Of a DNA stretch of 44,720 nt, positions 1 through 7,630 are shown one piece after another. A program made the translations under genes and the position numbers. The DNA comes from an uncultured Candidatus Saccharibacteria bacterium. Lineage in GTDB: Bacteria; Patescibacteriota; Saccharimonadia; Saccharimonadales; Saccharimonadaceae. Where the stretch lies: NCBI GenBank assembly GCA_948623715.1, contig CAPHDI010000008.1, positions 1 through 44,720 on the forward strand, given 5' to 3'. The notes under the pieces were generated by a model. The model did no database searches. It was not told where the DNA came from and worked only from the letters and a program-made list of their open reading frames with translations. Positions within the stretch are counted from its first letter, which is position 1. Each line of letters starts with the position of its first letter.

Positions 1-271
1 TGTATTGATAGGACCCAGTGGCGCCCTTTTACCTATCTACTTCCGTTGGTACGCCACATGCATCTTTTCTATACCAACAAAAAGGCACCACGAGGGTGTT
101 ATCAAGACCAATTCTCAGAACGTAACGCAAAGCATTGCACTCATAAACTGGTACCTCGCGGTGCCTAGCTTGCTCATAAGTGGCAACACTCGCGTTACAT
201 AAAAAGTACGTTCTTTTACGAATTAATCTTGATAACAAGTTCATTGTAGCAAAACTTTAAGTATTATACAA
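1..271 (-). promoter_or_regulatory. Structured leader copy A (promoter plus covarying pseudoknot), reads out of the window
   Basis: On the minus strand a -35 TTGTAT (266-271) and -10 TACAAT (243-248) are 17 nt apart. The transcript then forms a long stem, 220-237 with 97-114 (18 pairs, two G·U), extended by GTAACGC/GCGTTAC (192-198 with 122-128). The apical loop holds a GGCACCGCGAGG strand (154-165) that pairs with CCTCGTGGTGCC (84-95), just downstream of the long stem and followed by a U run (about 78-83). This gives an H-type pseudoknot resembling an intrinsic terminator. The last ~85 bases (1-85) closely match the leader downstream of copy D, in inverted orientation. By analogy with B, C and D the controlled gene lies beyond position 1 and would be a secreted FISUMP-type protein. 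The region 1-320 holds no other gene. Confidence 0.75.
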
Positions 272-320
272 GCCTAGACTTATGTGGCTTTTGTTTTGTA
301 AAATATTTTATAATTACAAC

Positions 321-914
321 CTAGCGTCGGAAATGCTGCTCGACAAAGTAGCAGCTCAGCATAGCGACGATAAATCCAGCAAAGCTAAGCAAAATAATAT
401 AAGTAGGATTCGTAGCCCCTGGCACTGGCGTAGAAGTGAGCGGAATTTCCGGAGTAGGCGAAGCTTCCGAGACGACCGTAGTAGACAGCTCTGAGGCAGG
501 AGCGAGACCGACGACGGCTGCGGGACTGAGGACCTCTACGGGAATATCAATAATGAAAACCTCCAGAGGTCTCTCTGTCGGATCGGATACGGGCATCTCG
601 ATAGGATGGTCGGCGAGGATCGTATCTGTAACCGCTTCTGGAAACTCTAGGATAGTCACTTCCCTAGCGTCGATGACGGAGACCGAGGAAAAATCGACTT
701 CCTCTGCCGATGAGTTAGATTCTTCATCGGTCGCCGAGGTGGCGTCTTCGTCGGGACGGGCGAGGGTACTAATAGATATATAATTATTCTCGGGTTTAGG
801 GACATTATTACCGCGGAGAAGGCGATAGCTAAAAACTCCGCTTAGGACGAAGGCGACAAGCGCAAGCAAAAGCAAACCCTTGCGACGCATGAAGTAATCC
901 CAAATCCTAATCAT
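321..914 (-). CDS. Hypothetical protein with membrane segments at both ends (197 aa)
   Basis: Unrecognised protein. Residues about 12-31 form an N-terminal membrane segment after a short positive stretch (MIRIWDYFMRRK), and residues about 170-190 form a second one before a short basic tail. The middle is acidic and then rich in Pro, Thr, Ser and Val, with no cysteine pair or catalytic motif visible, so it is probably an extended extracytoplasmic linker. The -10 TATAAT ends 6 nt before the ATG, so the mRNA is probably leaderless. It is divergent from hisS. It might be a wall- or envelope-spanning protein, but no function can be assigned. Confidence 0.6.
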   Translation of the reverse strand: MIRIWDYFMRRKGLLLLALVAFVLSGVFSYRLLRGNNVPKPENNYISISTLARPDEDATSATDEESNSSAEEVDFSSVSVIDAREVTILEFPEAVTDTILADHPIEMPVSDPTERPLEVFIIDIPVEVLSPAAVVGLAPASELSTTVVSEASPTPEIPLTSTPVPGATNPTYIILLSFAGFIVAMLSCYFVEQHFRR

Positions 915-1000
915 GCCTACATTATAGCATAAAAGTAGTAATAATACAATTATTATAATATCGATTACTATAAATTCGCCCAGTGTGTTATAATTATATT

Positions 1001-2299
1001 ATGAAAAAATTCAACACTTCGCCGATCAGTGGCATGCAAGAGCTTTTACCGAATCTCCAGATGGAGTTTAATCGTCTTAAAAACGGGATTCATGAGGCTT
1101 TTCAGGCGCATGGGTTTCAAGATATTGAGACGCCGACAATTGAGCGGACGGAAGTGTTGCTAGCGAAGGCGGGGGGGGACACCGAGAAGCAAATCTATAA
1201 AGTAGTGAAGACTGCCGAGACAGCAAGCGATGCTGATCAGGCGCTTCGCTTCGACCATACCGTGCCGCTAGCGCGCTATGTGGTCGAGCATATGAACGAC
1301 CTAGCTTTTCCGTTTAAAGTGTCGCAGATCGGACGGAATTTTCGCGGGGAGCGTGCGCAGAAGGGGCGATTCCGGGAATTCTATCAATGCGATGTAGATG
1401 TGATCGGCTGGCAGAGTCTACCGATCGCGTATGATGCGGAGGTGATCCGGACGCTAATGGATGCGCTACAAGTACTCCCAATCGACAAGTTTACAGTACG
1501 AGTTAGTAACCGAAAATTATTATCTGGTCTACTTGAGGCGACAAATTTAAACCAGCAGGCGACGGAAATTTTCGAGATCGTCGATCATGCAGAGAAAGTA
1601 CCGGCCGAGGTGACGGCAGGAGTGCTCACAGAACTTGGAATCGGCGAAGAACGCGTGCAGCAAATCCTTGATTTTATTAAAATTCACGGGGAGCGTGCGG
1701 AAGTCATCCCGCAGCTACGGGCGATGCAGCTTGATAACGCGACTTTCCAGGCGGGAATTGATGAACTAGATACAGTTCTAGGCCTGTTGGAAACTCGAGC
1801 AGGTGAGCGGATGCAGGTAGTAGCAGACATGCTGATTGTACGGGGGCTTGATTACTATACTGGGACAGTCTTCGAAACTATTGCACCGGAGTATCGCGAA
1901 ATCGGCTCGATCTGTAGCGGCGGTAGATATGAAAACTTGGCGCAGCACTACACGGATCAGGCATTGCCAGGCGTGGGCGGTTCAATCGGATTGACAAGAT
2001 TGTTCTATATTTTGCGAGAAAGAGGGCTGATCGCAGAGAGTGAGACGAAACCGGTTGATATTTGTGTAATCCCGATTAGTGCAAATGAATATACGACCGC
2101 AGAATACGCAGCAGCGCATCTACGACGCGAGGCGGCGAGAGTCGACATCGTCATGACCGATAAGAAACTCGGCGATAAGATCAAGTATGCGAGCAAAGTT
2201 GCGAAATATATGATCATCGTCGGTGAAGATGAAGCGAAGAGCGGAAAGTTTACGATTAAGAATCTTGAAACTGGAGAAACGAAGGAAATAAGTTTCTAG
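1001..2299 (+). CDS. hisS: Histidyl-tRNA synthetase
   Basis: Class II aminoacyl-tRNA synthetase that charges tRNA-His in the cytoplasm. The N-terminus (SGMQELLP) is the family start and is followed by the class II core. Family motifs include the LRFDHTVPLARYV stretch (motif 2 region) and the histidine-specific RGLDYYTGTVFE. The C-terminus (PVDICVIPIS onward) is the anticodon-binding domain. At 432 aa it has the usual length. An in-frame extension of six codons upstream exists, but the ATG at 1001 is preferred because the -10 TATAAT (989-994) lies 6 nt before it. That places transcription start at the ATG itself (leaderless) and makes the longer form unlikely. Confidence 0.96.
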   Translation: MKKFNTSPISGMQELLPNLQMEFNRLKNGIHEAFQAHGFQDIETPTIERTEVLLAKAGGDTEKQIYKVVKTAETASDADQALRFDHTVPLARYVVEHMNDLAFPFKVSQIGRNFRGERAQKGRFREFYQCDVDVIGWQSLPIAYDAEVIRTLMDALQVLPIDKFTVRVSNRKLLSGLLEATNLNQQATEIFEIVDHAEKVPAEVTAGVLTELGIGEERVQQILDFIKIHGERAEVIPQLRAMQLDNATFQAGIDELDTVLGLLETRAGERMQVVADMLIVRGLDYYTGTVFETIAPEYREIGSICSGGRYENLAQHYTDQALPGVGGSIGLTRLFYILRERGLIAESETKPVDICVIPISANEYTTAEYAAAHLRREAARVDIVMTDKKLGDKIKYASKVAKYMIIVGEDEAKSGKFTIKNLETGETKEISF

Positions 2300-2310
2300 C
2301 CTTATCATGA

Positions 2311-2344
2311 AATGGGCGCGTCATGGTGGTGCGCCCATTTTTTT
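2311..2344. terminator. Bidirectional intrinsic terminator between hisS and the DsbA-like gene
   Basis: AAATGGGCGC and GCGCCCATTT flank a short loop and are followed by T-rich sequence on the plus strand. On the minus strand the A tract gives a U run as well. It can end both convergent genes. Confidence 0.8.
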
Positions 2345-2353
2345 GATTCTTAG

Positions 2354-3079
2354 TTAGTTAGTTTTGTTTAGCCCGGCGTCGAGATAATATTTTACATACT
2401 CCCAATCCCAGCTACTATCAAAACCAGAGCTAGTGAAACGGTTAAACTTGAAATAGGGCATACCATTAGCGACCTGGGCGGCTTTGCGGGTGTTCGCCTC
2501 GATCTCGGCGACAGTTTCGTGATTGTTGACACAGTTATCAAACTGTTCGCCAAGGCCGATCTCATGGCCAATCTTTAGCCAGTAGTCATCGGGCATATCT
2601 TTGATCGGCTGAGCGGTCTTGCTGGAGCCGATACCCTTAGAATGATAATCGTCCCAGAGATGTTTAATCGCGCCGTGGTAATATTCCCAGAATTTACCCT
2701 CGTGCATAGCACAGTAGCTCGCCTCGGCAGAATCGCGCGACATCTGTGCACCGTTCCCTTCGTAGAGAAAATCAGTCAGCCGCAGCTCGAAGAGGATGTC
2801 ATTCTCAGCAAGGTAATTCTGAAATTCATCCCAATGCTCCATGACCTGGCGAGAAAAGACGTCGCAGTACGGACACATGAGGTCAGTATACATAATATAA
2901 TAATTCTTCGCATTGAGATTGCCGACAGTGGTTTCCTGATTCCAGACTTGATCACCTGGAGCCTGACGAGAAGTGAGGCTAAAAATGATCAGCAGAGCGA
3001 AGAGTGCTGCGACAATGACAATGGCGAGAGTGCGCCAGATGCGACCATTATTATTAGTAAGCGAATTAGCGTTCTCCAT
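2354..3079 (-). CDS. Membrane-anchored DsbA-like thioredoxin-fold oxidoreductase
   Basis: Probable extracytoplasmic disulfide oxidoreductase. Residues about 16-36 are a membrane anchor, followed by a thioredoxin fold with the active-site motif CPYC (Cys69, Cys72) in the context YTDLMCPYCDVF. The rest matches the DsbA/DSBA-like thioredoxin family in layout, with a helical insert and a C-terminal beta/alpha region. The start at 3079 is chosen over a longer reading frame because AAGGAG precedes it by a good distance. The ATG overlaps the 3' end of the upstream membrane gene by 14 nt, which suggests translational coupling. The upstream partner carries its own CPTC pair and may reoxidise this protein; that is inference. 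Substrates could include the cysteine-bearing secreted FISUMP proteins. Confidence 0.85.
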   Translation of the reverse strand: MENANSLTNNNGRIWRTLAIVIVAALFALLIIFSLTSRQAPGDQVWNQETTVGNLNAKNYYIMYTDLMCPYCDVFSRQVMEHWDEFQNYLAENDILFELRLTDFLYEGNGAQMSRDSAEASYCAMHEGKFWEYYHGAIKHLWDDYHSKGIGSSKTAQPIKDMPDDYWLKIGHEIGLGEQFDNCVNNHETVAEIEANTRKAAQVANGMPYFKFNRFTSSGFDSSWDWEYVKYYLDAGLNKTN

Positions 3080-3758
3080 CGGAAACTCCTTTCTCTTTGA
3101 CTGGTGGATTATGTGCGGCGGAATGACGTTGGCGATATTTCTCATCAAGGATCATGGCATAGGCGTCCTTGCCGATGCGCTTTAGAGTGAAGAGGGCGAG
3201 GATGACGGCGCCGGCAGTCAAGAGTCCAGAGAGAACTCCGGCGAGAATATAACTGCTAGAACTAAAAATCGCGCCGATTACTGGCATGAGCAAAGTCGTA
3301 CCGCAAGTCGGACAGCCAGAACCGAGAATAGCCAGCCCAGCGACGAGACCGGCGCTCTGGAGATTATCAGAATTCTCGACGCCAGCAATAAATTGCTCGC
3401 GACGATTCCGACGCTTCTTGCGCCAGACGAAGACAACCAGGCCAATGAGAATACTTTGTAAAAGCGTAATCAAGAAGAGGAGGAGCCAGTCCCAGAAATT
3501 ACGTCCAATGCCAAAAATGGCAAGGAAGTTATCACCGAGGATCTTCAGCTTACCAGCGAAGTCAGTTGCCCAGAAAAGATTTAGGGCGGCAGTGCTACTA
3601 GACAATAAGTTCATGATAGTGCCGAAGATTAAAAAAGTAAGTATAGTAGTAATAAGAAATTTCGGGTCGCGCGTAGCGAGGAGGACCCCGGAAAGAGCCA
3701 TTTTCCATTCATCCAGCCAGCGGTCAAGGCGGGCACCGATTTTACCTCCGCGTTTCAT
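3066..3758 (-). CDS. Polytopic membrane protein with an in-membrane CPTC pair (230 aa)
   Basis: Not firmly recognised. Membrane segments are visible at about 34-52, 90-112, 135-150, 152-170 and 174-192. Cys149 and Cys152 form GSGCPTCGTT inside or at the edge of a segment, and a basic loop (KKRRNRR) lies between segments. A redox role beside DsbA is suggested by the overlap with the downstream gene and by the cysteine pair, in the way VKOR or DsbB serve DsbA. The sequence does not obviously belong to either family, so this is inference. The -10 TATAAT sits 6 nt before the ATG (leaderless). Confidence 0.7.
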   Translation of the reverse strand: MKRGGKIGARLDRWLDEWKMALSGVLLATRDPKFLITTILTFLIFGTIMNLLSSSTAALNLFWATDFAGKLKILGDNFLAIFGIGRNFWDWLLLFLITLLQSILIGLVVFVWRKKRRNRREQFIAGVENSDNLQSAGLVAGLAILGSGCPTCGTTLLMPVIGAIFSSSSYILAGVLSGLLTAGAVILALFTLKRIGKDAYAMILDEKYRQRHSAAHNPPVKEKGVSDGER

Positions 3759-3806
3759 ATAACTATTATAACACAGGTAATTCGTCCTGTGGTAATTCTA
3801 CTAAAA

Positions 3807-3836
3807 ATTCCCGGCCATAGAAGGCCGGGATAGAAA
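3807..3836 (-). terminator. Intrinsic terminator of the small gene at 3844-4236
   Basis: On the minus strand CCCGGCC-TTCTAT-GGCCGGG is followed by AATTTTTAG. It lies just after the stop codon of the small gene. Confidence 0.8.
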
Positions 3837-3843
3837 GGTGCAG

Positions 3844-4236
3844 TTAGCTGTCCTGATAGCGACCTTCGCGCGGGAAACCGCGGCGGCGGAGATGCTCGTC
3901 ATCTATCAGCTGCTGGACCAGGGCGGCCTCGATGCTGGACTTAGCCGAGGAGGCGATCAGAGTGCCGGCGCGATATTGGACCACGAGTTCGCAGATAGTC
4001 GCAACGGACTCCACATTTAGCGGCAACAGGACTGTTGCGCTCTGAAGAAAACGGTCGCGAAACGTGAACGTCGCCTCACGGTCAGATACGTCGAGATTCC
4101 AGCCCGGCGTACGCTCGATATAGGCTCGGGCGTCCCTCGTGCCGAGCTCGCGAACGAACGCGTTGCGCGACAGCGGGCTACGCCCGGAGACGCGGGAAGC
4201 GGGCTGATGTTGCTGCTTGCGTGGATTGTTTGCCAT
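3844..4236 (-). CDS. Hypothetical protein, 130 aa, with long leader
   Basis: Unrecognised cytoplasmic protein with no signal peptide or membrane segment. The first ~25 residues are basic and Gln/Pro/Arg-rich. Residues about 30-90 look like a small alpha/beta fold, and the C-terminus is charged. GGGGG precedes the ATG by 9 nt. A full promoter, TTGACA (4421-4426) with 17-nt spacing to TACAAT (4398-4403), gives a ~155-nt leader. This promoter type is shared with small genes at 21157, 21878 and 34177. It has a dedicated terminator, so it is a single-gene unit. Codon use is richer in G+C than the leader around it. Confidence 0.6.
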   Translation of the reverse strand: MANNPRKQQHQPASRVSGRSPLSRNAFVRELGTRDARAYIERTPGWNLDVSDREATFTFRDRFLQSATVLLPLNVESVATICELVVQYRAGTLIASSAKSSIEAALVQQLIDDEHLRRRGFPREGRYQDS

Positions 4237-4426
4237 GAAATTTTACCCCCATTTCATTTCGCAGGACACAAACTGGTCGGTGGATGCTAACAGGCATAAC
4301 GTTTTTCAGTGCCATTTATGGGTCCTAGAACTTGAAAATGTACTGAAATTTTCGTAATGCCAAACTGCCTGGAATACCGGAGTACCCCATTGTCTCAATT
4401 GTAGCACAGATTAGGAAAATTGTCAA
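4237..4426 (-). promoter_or_regulatory. Promoter and ~155-nt leader of the small gene at 3844-4236
   Basis: The -35 TTGACA (4421-4426) and -10 TACAAT (4398-4403) are 17 nt apart. The transcript begins with a purine-rich stretch containing GGGGTACTCCGG, reminiscent of the GGGGTG...AGTACT starts of the small-gene leaders at 21117 and 21790. No known riboswitch was recognised. A plus-strand stretch near 4310-4326 (GTGCCATTTATGGGTCC) resembles part of leader copy C, but too briefly to call homology. Confidence 0.6.
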
Positions 4427-4515
4427 TAGCACTATGTTCGGGTTTTGCGTTTTTACAGGGGTGAAATTGTGGAAAAATCATAATCATTTTTGCATATTTT
4501 TCGGAAAAATCAATA

Positions 4516-4666
4516 TTGACGACAAGCATTGGCGTGATAAAATAGTAGTAGAACTCGGACGAGATCTGACGTTGAGGGTCGCCCGAATTCAGAAAATACA
4601 AAATAATCGCATGGTGGTTTTAATGCGTATATTCTCTTAAAAATCCTACCGTCTGGTAGGATTTTT
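4516..4666 (+). ncRNA. Candidate free-standing small RNA (~117 nt) with own promoter and terminator
   Basis: TTGACG (4516-4521) and TAAAAT (4538-4543) with a 16-nt spacer form a plausible promoter. A clear intrinsic terminator (4639-4666, AATCCTACC/GGTAGGATT plus T run) closes the unit. The implied transcript, about 4550-4666, has no start codon with a ribosome site; its only ATG opens a nine-codon frame. A hairpin GAACTCGG/CCGAATTC with one mismatch can form near its 5' end. It lacks the SRP RNA loop, 6S bubble or tmRNA tail. No gene follows on this strand, so it is not a leader. Function unknown. Confidence 0.5.
4639..4666. terminator. Intrinsic terminator, usable from both strands
   Basis: Perfect nine-base stem AATCCTACC/GGTAGGATT with A and T tracts on its two sides. 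It ends the candidate small RNA on the plus strand and could also end read-through from the rubredoxin gene on the minus strand. Confidence 0.8.
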
Positions 4667-4705
4667 GATTAGGCCAGATATACCGTAACGAGGCACAACT
4701 ATAAT

Positions 4706-4733
4706 AGCCTCAGCGCGGCGGCGGAGGCTATCA
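4706..4733 (-). terminator. Hairpin downstream of the flavin reductase-rubredoxin gene
   Basis: ATAGCCTC and GAGGCTAT form an eight-base stem around a GC-rich loop shortly after the stop codon at 4750. The downstream sequence is only moderately T-rich, so it is a weaker terminator than the one at 4639-4666 further on. Confidence 0.45.
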
Positions 4734-4749
4734 CGATTAAGACTAGATC

Positions 4750-5355
4750 TTAGGACTCTTTTTTCTTGAAGAATTCCTTACCGAGGCCACAGAGCGGGCA
4801 GCGGTAGTCGTCAGGGACTTCGTCGCCGTAATAAACGTAGCCGCAGGCAGTGCAGACCCAAGCAGTCTTTCCCTGCTCAGTGGAAGTCTTGACGAGATCA
4901 TCTTTGCGCTCCTGATATTCGGCGTAGGTGAGAGGTCGAGCATCGGGCTGGAAGAGATCGCCCTCAATCATCCGGCCAATGAAGAGAGTATGAGTCTCGT
5001 TCTCGATGGCGTCGACTTTATCGAGGATGAGGTAACCGACAGAATCTTTAATAATTTTCACGCCCTCGATTTCTTCAGTCTGGCAGGCAGCGAGTTTATC
5101 GATGTCACGTGAAGATTTGAAACCGAAAGTCTGGATGAGATCAGGGTTAACATCCTGACCGAGGACAGAAAGGGCGAAGCGCTGCGCTTTCTCAAGTAAA
5201 GCGTTAGTGTGATTATTTTTCGCAATGGCGACAGCGATAAGAGGCTGGTCGCTACCGCCGACGCGAGAGACAGCATCGACGATGCAGCCACCACCATCAG
5301 TAGTTAAGACATACATGCCCTGGGTGATTTTGCGGGTAATTTTCTGGTTCTTCAT
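4750..5355 (-). CDS. Flavin reductase-rubredoxin fusion (high-molecular-weight rubredoxin type)
   Basis: Two-domain electron-transfer protein. Residues about 7-150 match the flavin reductase-like FMN-binding fold (ITRKITQGMYVLTT start, then SRVGGSDQPLIAVAIAKNNHTN). Residues 165-195 are a rubredoxin with iron ligands Cys168, Cys171, Cys186 and Cys189 (CTACGYVYYGDEVPDDYRCPLCG). Proteins of this layout in anaerobes pass electrons from NAD(P)H-dependent partners to oxygen- or peroxide-reducing enzymes, so a role in oxygen detoxification is likely; the partner is not in this window. GGAG precedes the ATG, and a TATAAT lies ~30 nt upstream, so unlike most neighbours it has a short leader. Confidence 0.88.
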   Translation of the reverse strand: MKNQKITRKITQGMYVLTTDGGGCIVDAVSRVGGSDQPLIAVAIAKNNHTNALLEKAQRFALSVLGQDVNPDLIQTFGFKSSRDIDKLAACQTEEIEGVKIIKDSVGYLILDKVDAIENETHTLFIGRMIEGDLFQPDARPLTYAEYQERKDDLVKTSTEQGKTAWVCTACGYVYYGDEVPDDYRCPLCGLGKEFFKKKES

Positions 5356-5394
5356 ATTTTCTCCAAGATTAGGTTAAAACTATTATATTACAGA

Positions 5395-6072
5395 TTATTT
5401 AAGACGGTCTTGAAATTTCTCAAAATTAACATAAAGAAAGGCGAGGTCTTCGATGAGGAAATTGTCGACCTTTGTGCGGTGAGTGGCGATGCGCGTAGAG
5501 ATGATTTTCGCGAGGATAGCGGGAGTGAGAACGATGAGAGCGATAGCAAGGGTAGAGCCGAAGGCGGAGATGAATTTCTGCGAGTCAATAATGCCGGTGT
5601 CGGTGTCGTAGGCTAGGAGGACAATCGACGAAAGTGCAACTGCGACCGACAAAGTCCATTCAAGGAGGTTTGGCTTCGATTCGACGGGGCGCTGGCGTTC
5701 GAAATAATTAATAGCGAGCTTAAGATCATCCTTGCTGTTAAGATTATGGCGGCGCAGATCAGAAATGAGGTTATCGATGCGGAGGCGATCATCATATTCA
5801 ATATAGAGGGCAAGCTTCGCACGGGTGTTGCGGCGCTTCTTAGAATCGTCTAGCTCCTTGAGGCCATGACGAATATCGCGGACGAAAAAGATGATCACAA
5901 AAAGTGGGAGTGCGGCCACAGTCAAGCTATAAATCAGCCAGCGATCGGCGCCGAGGACAAAATCGGCGATCAGAGCGAGCGCGACGATTAAGACCGCGCG
6001 CGGCCAGTAATACGCAGAGAAACGACGCTCCTGTAGGCCTTTCTTGTATTGTTTTTCGATTTCTGTAAACAA
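5395..6072 (-). CDS. Four-helix membrane protein beside the reverse transcriptase (SLATT-like effector candidate)
   Basis: 225 aa with two hairpins of membrane segments: about 25-41 with 46-64, and 138-155 with 169-191. A charged, largely helical cytoplasmic stretch (65-135) separates them. The layout of a 2TM unit plus cytoplasmic helices resembles SLATT-type effectors, which are predicted membrane-perturbing partners in conflict systems; from memory one SLATT family is linked to reverse transcriptases. I cannot confirm the family from sequence alone. The start is TTG at 6072, chosen because AGGAGG lies a few nt upstream, and a TATAAT lies about 25 nt further up. It has its own promoter but follows the RT gene by only 79 nt on the same strand. 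Confidence 0.65.
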   Translation of the reverse strand: MFTEIEKQYKKGLQERRFSAYYWPRAVLIVALALIADFVLGADRWLIYSLTVAALPLFVIIFFVRDIRHGLKELDDSKKRRNTRAKLALYIEYDDRLRIDNLISDLRRHNLNSKDDLKLAINYFERQRPVESKPNLLEWTLSVAVALSSIVLLAYDTDTGIIDSQKFISAFGSTLAIALIVLTPAILAKIISTRIATHRTKVDNFLIEDLAFLYVNFEKFQDRLK

Positions 6073-6151
6073 AATACCTCCTGTTGGGTATATTATAGCA
6101 TGAAAAACGCTCAGCTAAAAGAAAGTGCTCGACGCTTTAGCGCGAGGAAGA

Positions 6152-7630
6152 TTAGCCGCTGCCGTGGTTAGTAATAAAGAAGGCAACTTCTTCGGGCGGG
6201 ATGGCGGCGGGCATGGCGAGGATCTCGTCGTAATTGATCGCGCTATTGTCACAGAGACTAGTGTACATGCCGAGCCACTCGGAGTTCCAGAGGTGCATTT
6301 CTTGCTCGAAGAGAAACTGACAGGCGGGCTGATCATAAGTATAATGTGGATCAGCTTTAATGCTGAGACGTTGGAGCCAAATGTCGAGATATTCGGTATT
6401 TGGGATGTCGGAGAATTTCTCGCGGACGTGAGTAATGATTTTCAGGACAGTAGCGGGATCGCGAGCTTCAAGGTATTTGCTCAGAATCGCAATGCAATGC
6501 GGCCAGACACCAGGATTAATGTACATAATATCGAGAAGGATGGCGGCGATTTGCCAGACATCATCAGCGCAGCGAGATTCGCAGACTTCGCGCTGATAGA
6601 GCTTACTGAGAGCGGCCTTGAGGCTGCCGCAATTCGGATATTTGCGACCGAAGTCGCGGATGAAGAGGAGACTTTTTAGGATACTGAGCTTATTTTCGCC
6701 GAAAATTAGCGGGTCGAGGGCGCGCCAGGCGAGACGATCGGGCTTAAAAGCGAAATTGATGACATCTGAGGTGAGAAAAGTTTTCGATAGGTTAATTTTT
6801 AAGTCAAACTCAGCGAGGGTCTCGACGAGGACTTTCATGGCTTTGCGAGCAGTAGTGGCATCGTTGGCAAAAATCCGGTAATCGTCGCGATAGCGCAGGA
6901 TGAAAATATCGAGGATACCACCCAGACGCTCGAATAAAATTCCGTCGAGAAAGCTCAAGATAATTTCGGCGAGAAAATCCATGAGGACGGAGCCCTGTGG
7001 GATGCCGCGAGTCTGACCATAGAGCATGTCGCCAAGGAGAAGATGGATCTGCTCGCCGATAGCTGGAGCCTCAGGATTATCGGGATCGCGGAGCGCCCAA
7101 GGCAGTAGGCGGAGCGGGAGCGTATCGTAACAATTGGTCATGTCGGTAGCGAGCATATATTTATATTCGAGCGCCTTGCGAACGGTCTCGTTAGTAAAAT
7201 TCCCTGCCCAGTTGAAGATATCCTGCTCGTTTTTATTAATCTTGCTGGTCGGGGCTGGGATCATGCTGGCGCAGACGATGCGAGGATTGCGAAAGCGCTT
7301 CACGCGGCTACGAATATAATTCCAAGTGGTTTCCTGGGTGAGGAGGTGGACAATCTCGGTATAGAAGAAAGGGTGGACGATCTGATACTTGCGCCAAGCA
7401 TATTCACCATCCTTATTATAGATAATCGGGTAGTTGATGTCGCTAAAAGTGCGCGGATGAGCGGATTGATGATAATAATCGCATAAATTTTGTTTCCATA
7501 GTAATTCACGAGTTTTTGTGAGGATGCGATCGAATTGGAAGTAAGATGGTAAAGCGAGCGAAAAGTAGCTACGCGGGCGAAAGAAAAATCTCTTCGCCGA
7601 CTTATAGTTCATATCTAAGATAGTTTTCAC
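6152..7630 (-). CDS. Reverse transcriptase, unknown-group/DRT-like (RYRDD catalytic motif)
   Basis: 492-aa RNA-dependent DNA polymerase. Motif A is ATDMTNCYDT (Asp163), motif B is GIPQGSVLMDFLAEI (209-223), motif C is RYRDDYRIF (Asp249, Asp250), and a motif D-like NLSKT follows at about 280-284. The ~190 residues after the palm are helical with no maturase, HNH or nitrilase domain, and ~145 residues precede motif A. This fits abortive-infection or defence-associated (unknown-group) RTs better than group II intron, retron or DGR enzymes, but the exact group is not assigned. The start is GTG at 7630; an ATG six codons in is the alternative. A -10 TATAAT (7726-7731) gives an ~88-nt leader. The four-helix membrane gene follows. 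Confidence 0.85.
   Translation of the reverse strand: MKTILDMNYKSAKRFFFRPRSYFSLALPSYFQFDRILTKTRELLWKQNLCDYYHQSAHPRTFSDINYPIIYNKDGEYAWRKYQIVHPFFYTEIVHLLTQETTWNYIRSRVKRFRNPRIVCASMIPAPTSKINKNEQDIFNWAGNFTNETVRKALEYKYMLATDMTNCYDTLPLRLLPWALRDPDNPEAPAIGEQIHLLLGDMLYGQTRGIPQGSVLMDFLAEIILSFLDGILFERLGGILDIFILRYRDDYRIFANDATTARKAMKVLVETLAEFDLKINLSKTFLTSDVINFAFKPDRLAWRALDPLIFGENKLSILKSLLFIRDFGRKYPNCGSLKAALSKLYQREVCESRCADDVWQIAAILLDIMYINPGVWPHCIAILSKYLEARDPATVLKIITHVREKFSDIPNTEYLDIWLQRLSIKADPHYTYDQPACQFLFEQEMHLWNSEWLGMYTSLCDNSAINYDEILAMPAAIPPEEVAFFITNHGSG

Noticed and set aside
983..1000. Longer hisS starting at 983
   Set aside because: The -10 TATAAT overlaps that stretch, so it cannot be part of the mRNA.
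4301..4326. Possible fifth leader copy because of GTGCCATTTATGGGTCC
   Set aside because: The match to copy C is under 20 nt and no long stem, loop strand or U run surrounds it.
6152..7630. The RT as part of a diversity-generating retroelement with the FISUMP proteins as targets
   Set aside because: The protein is much longer than DGR RTs and carries RYRDD, no template/variable repeat pair with A-biased mismatches was seen, and the FISUMP genes lie 18-22 kb away.
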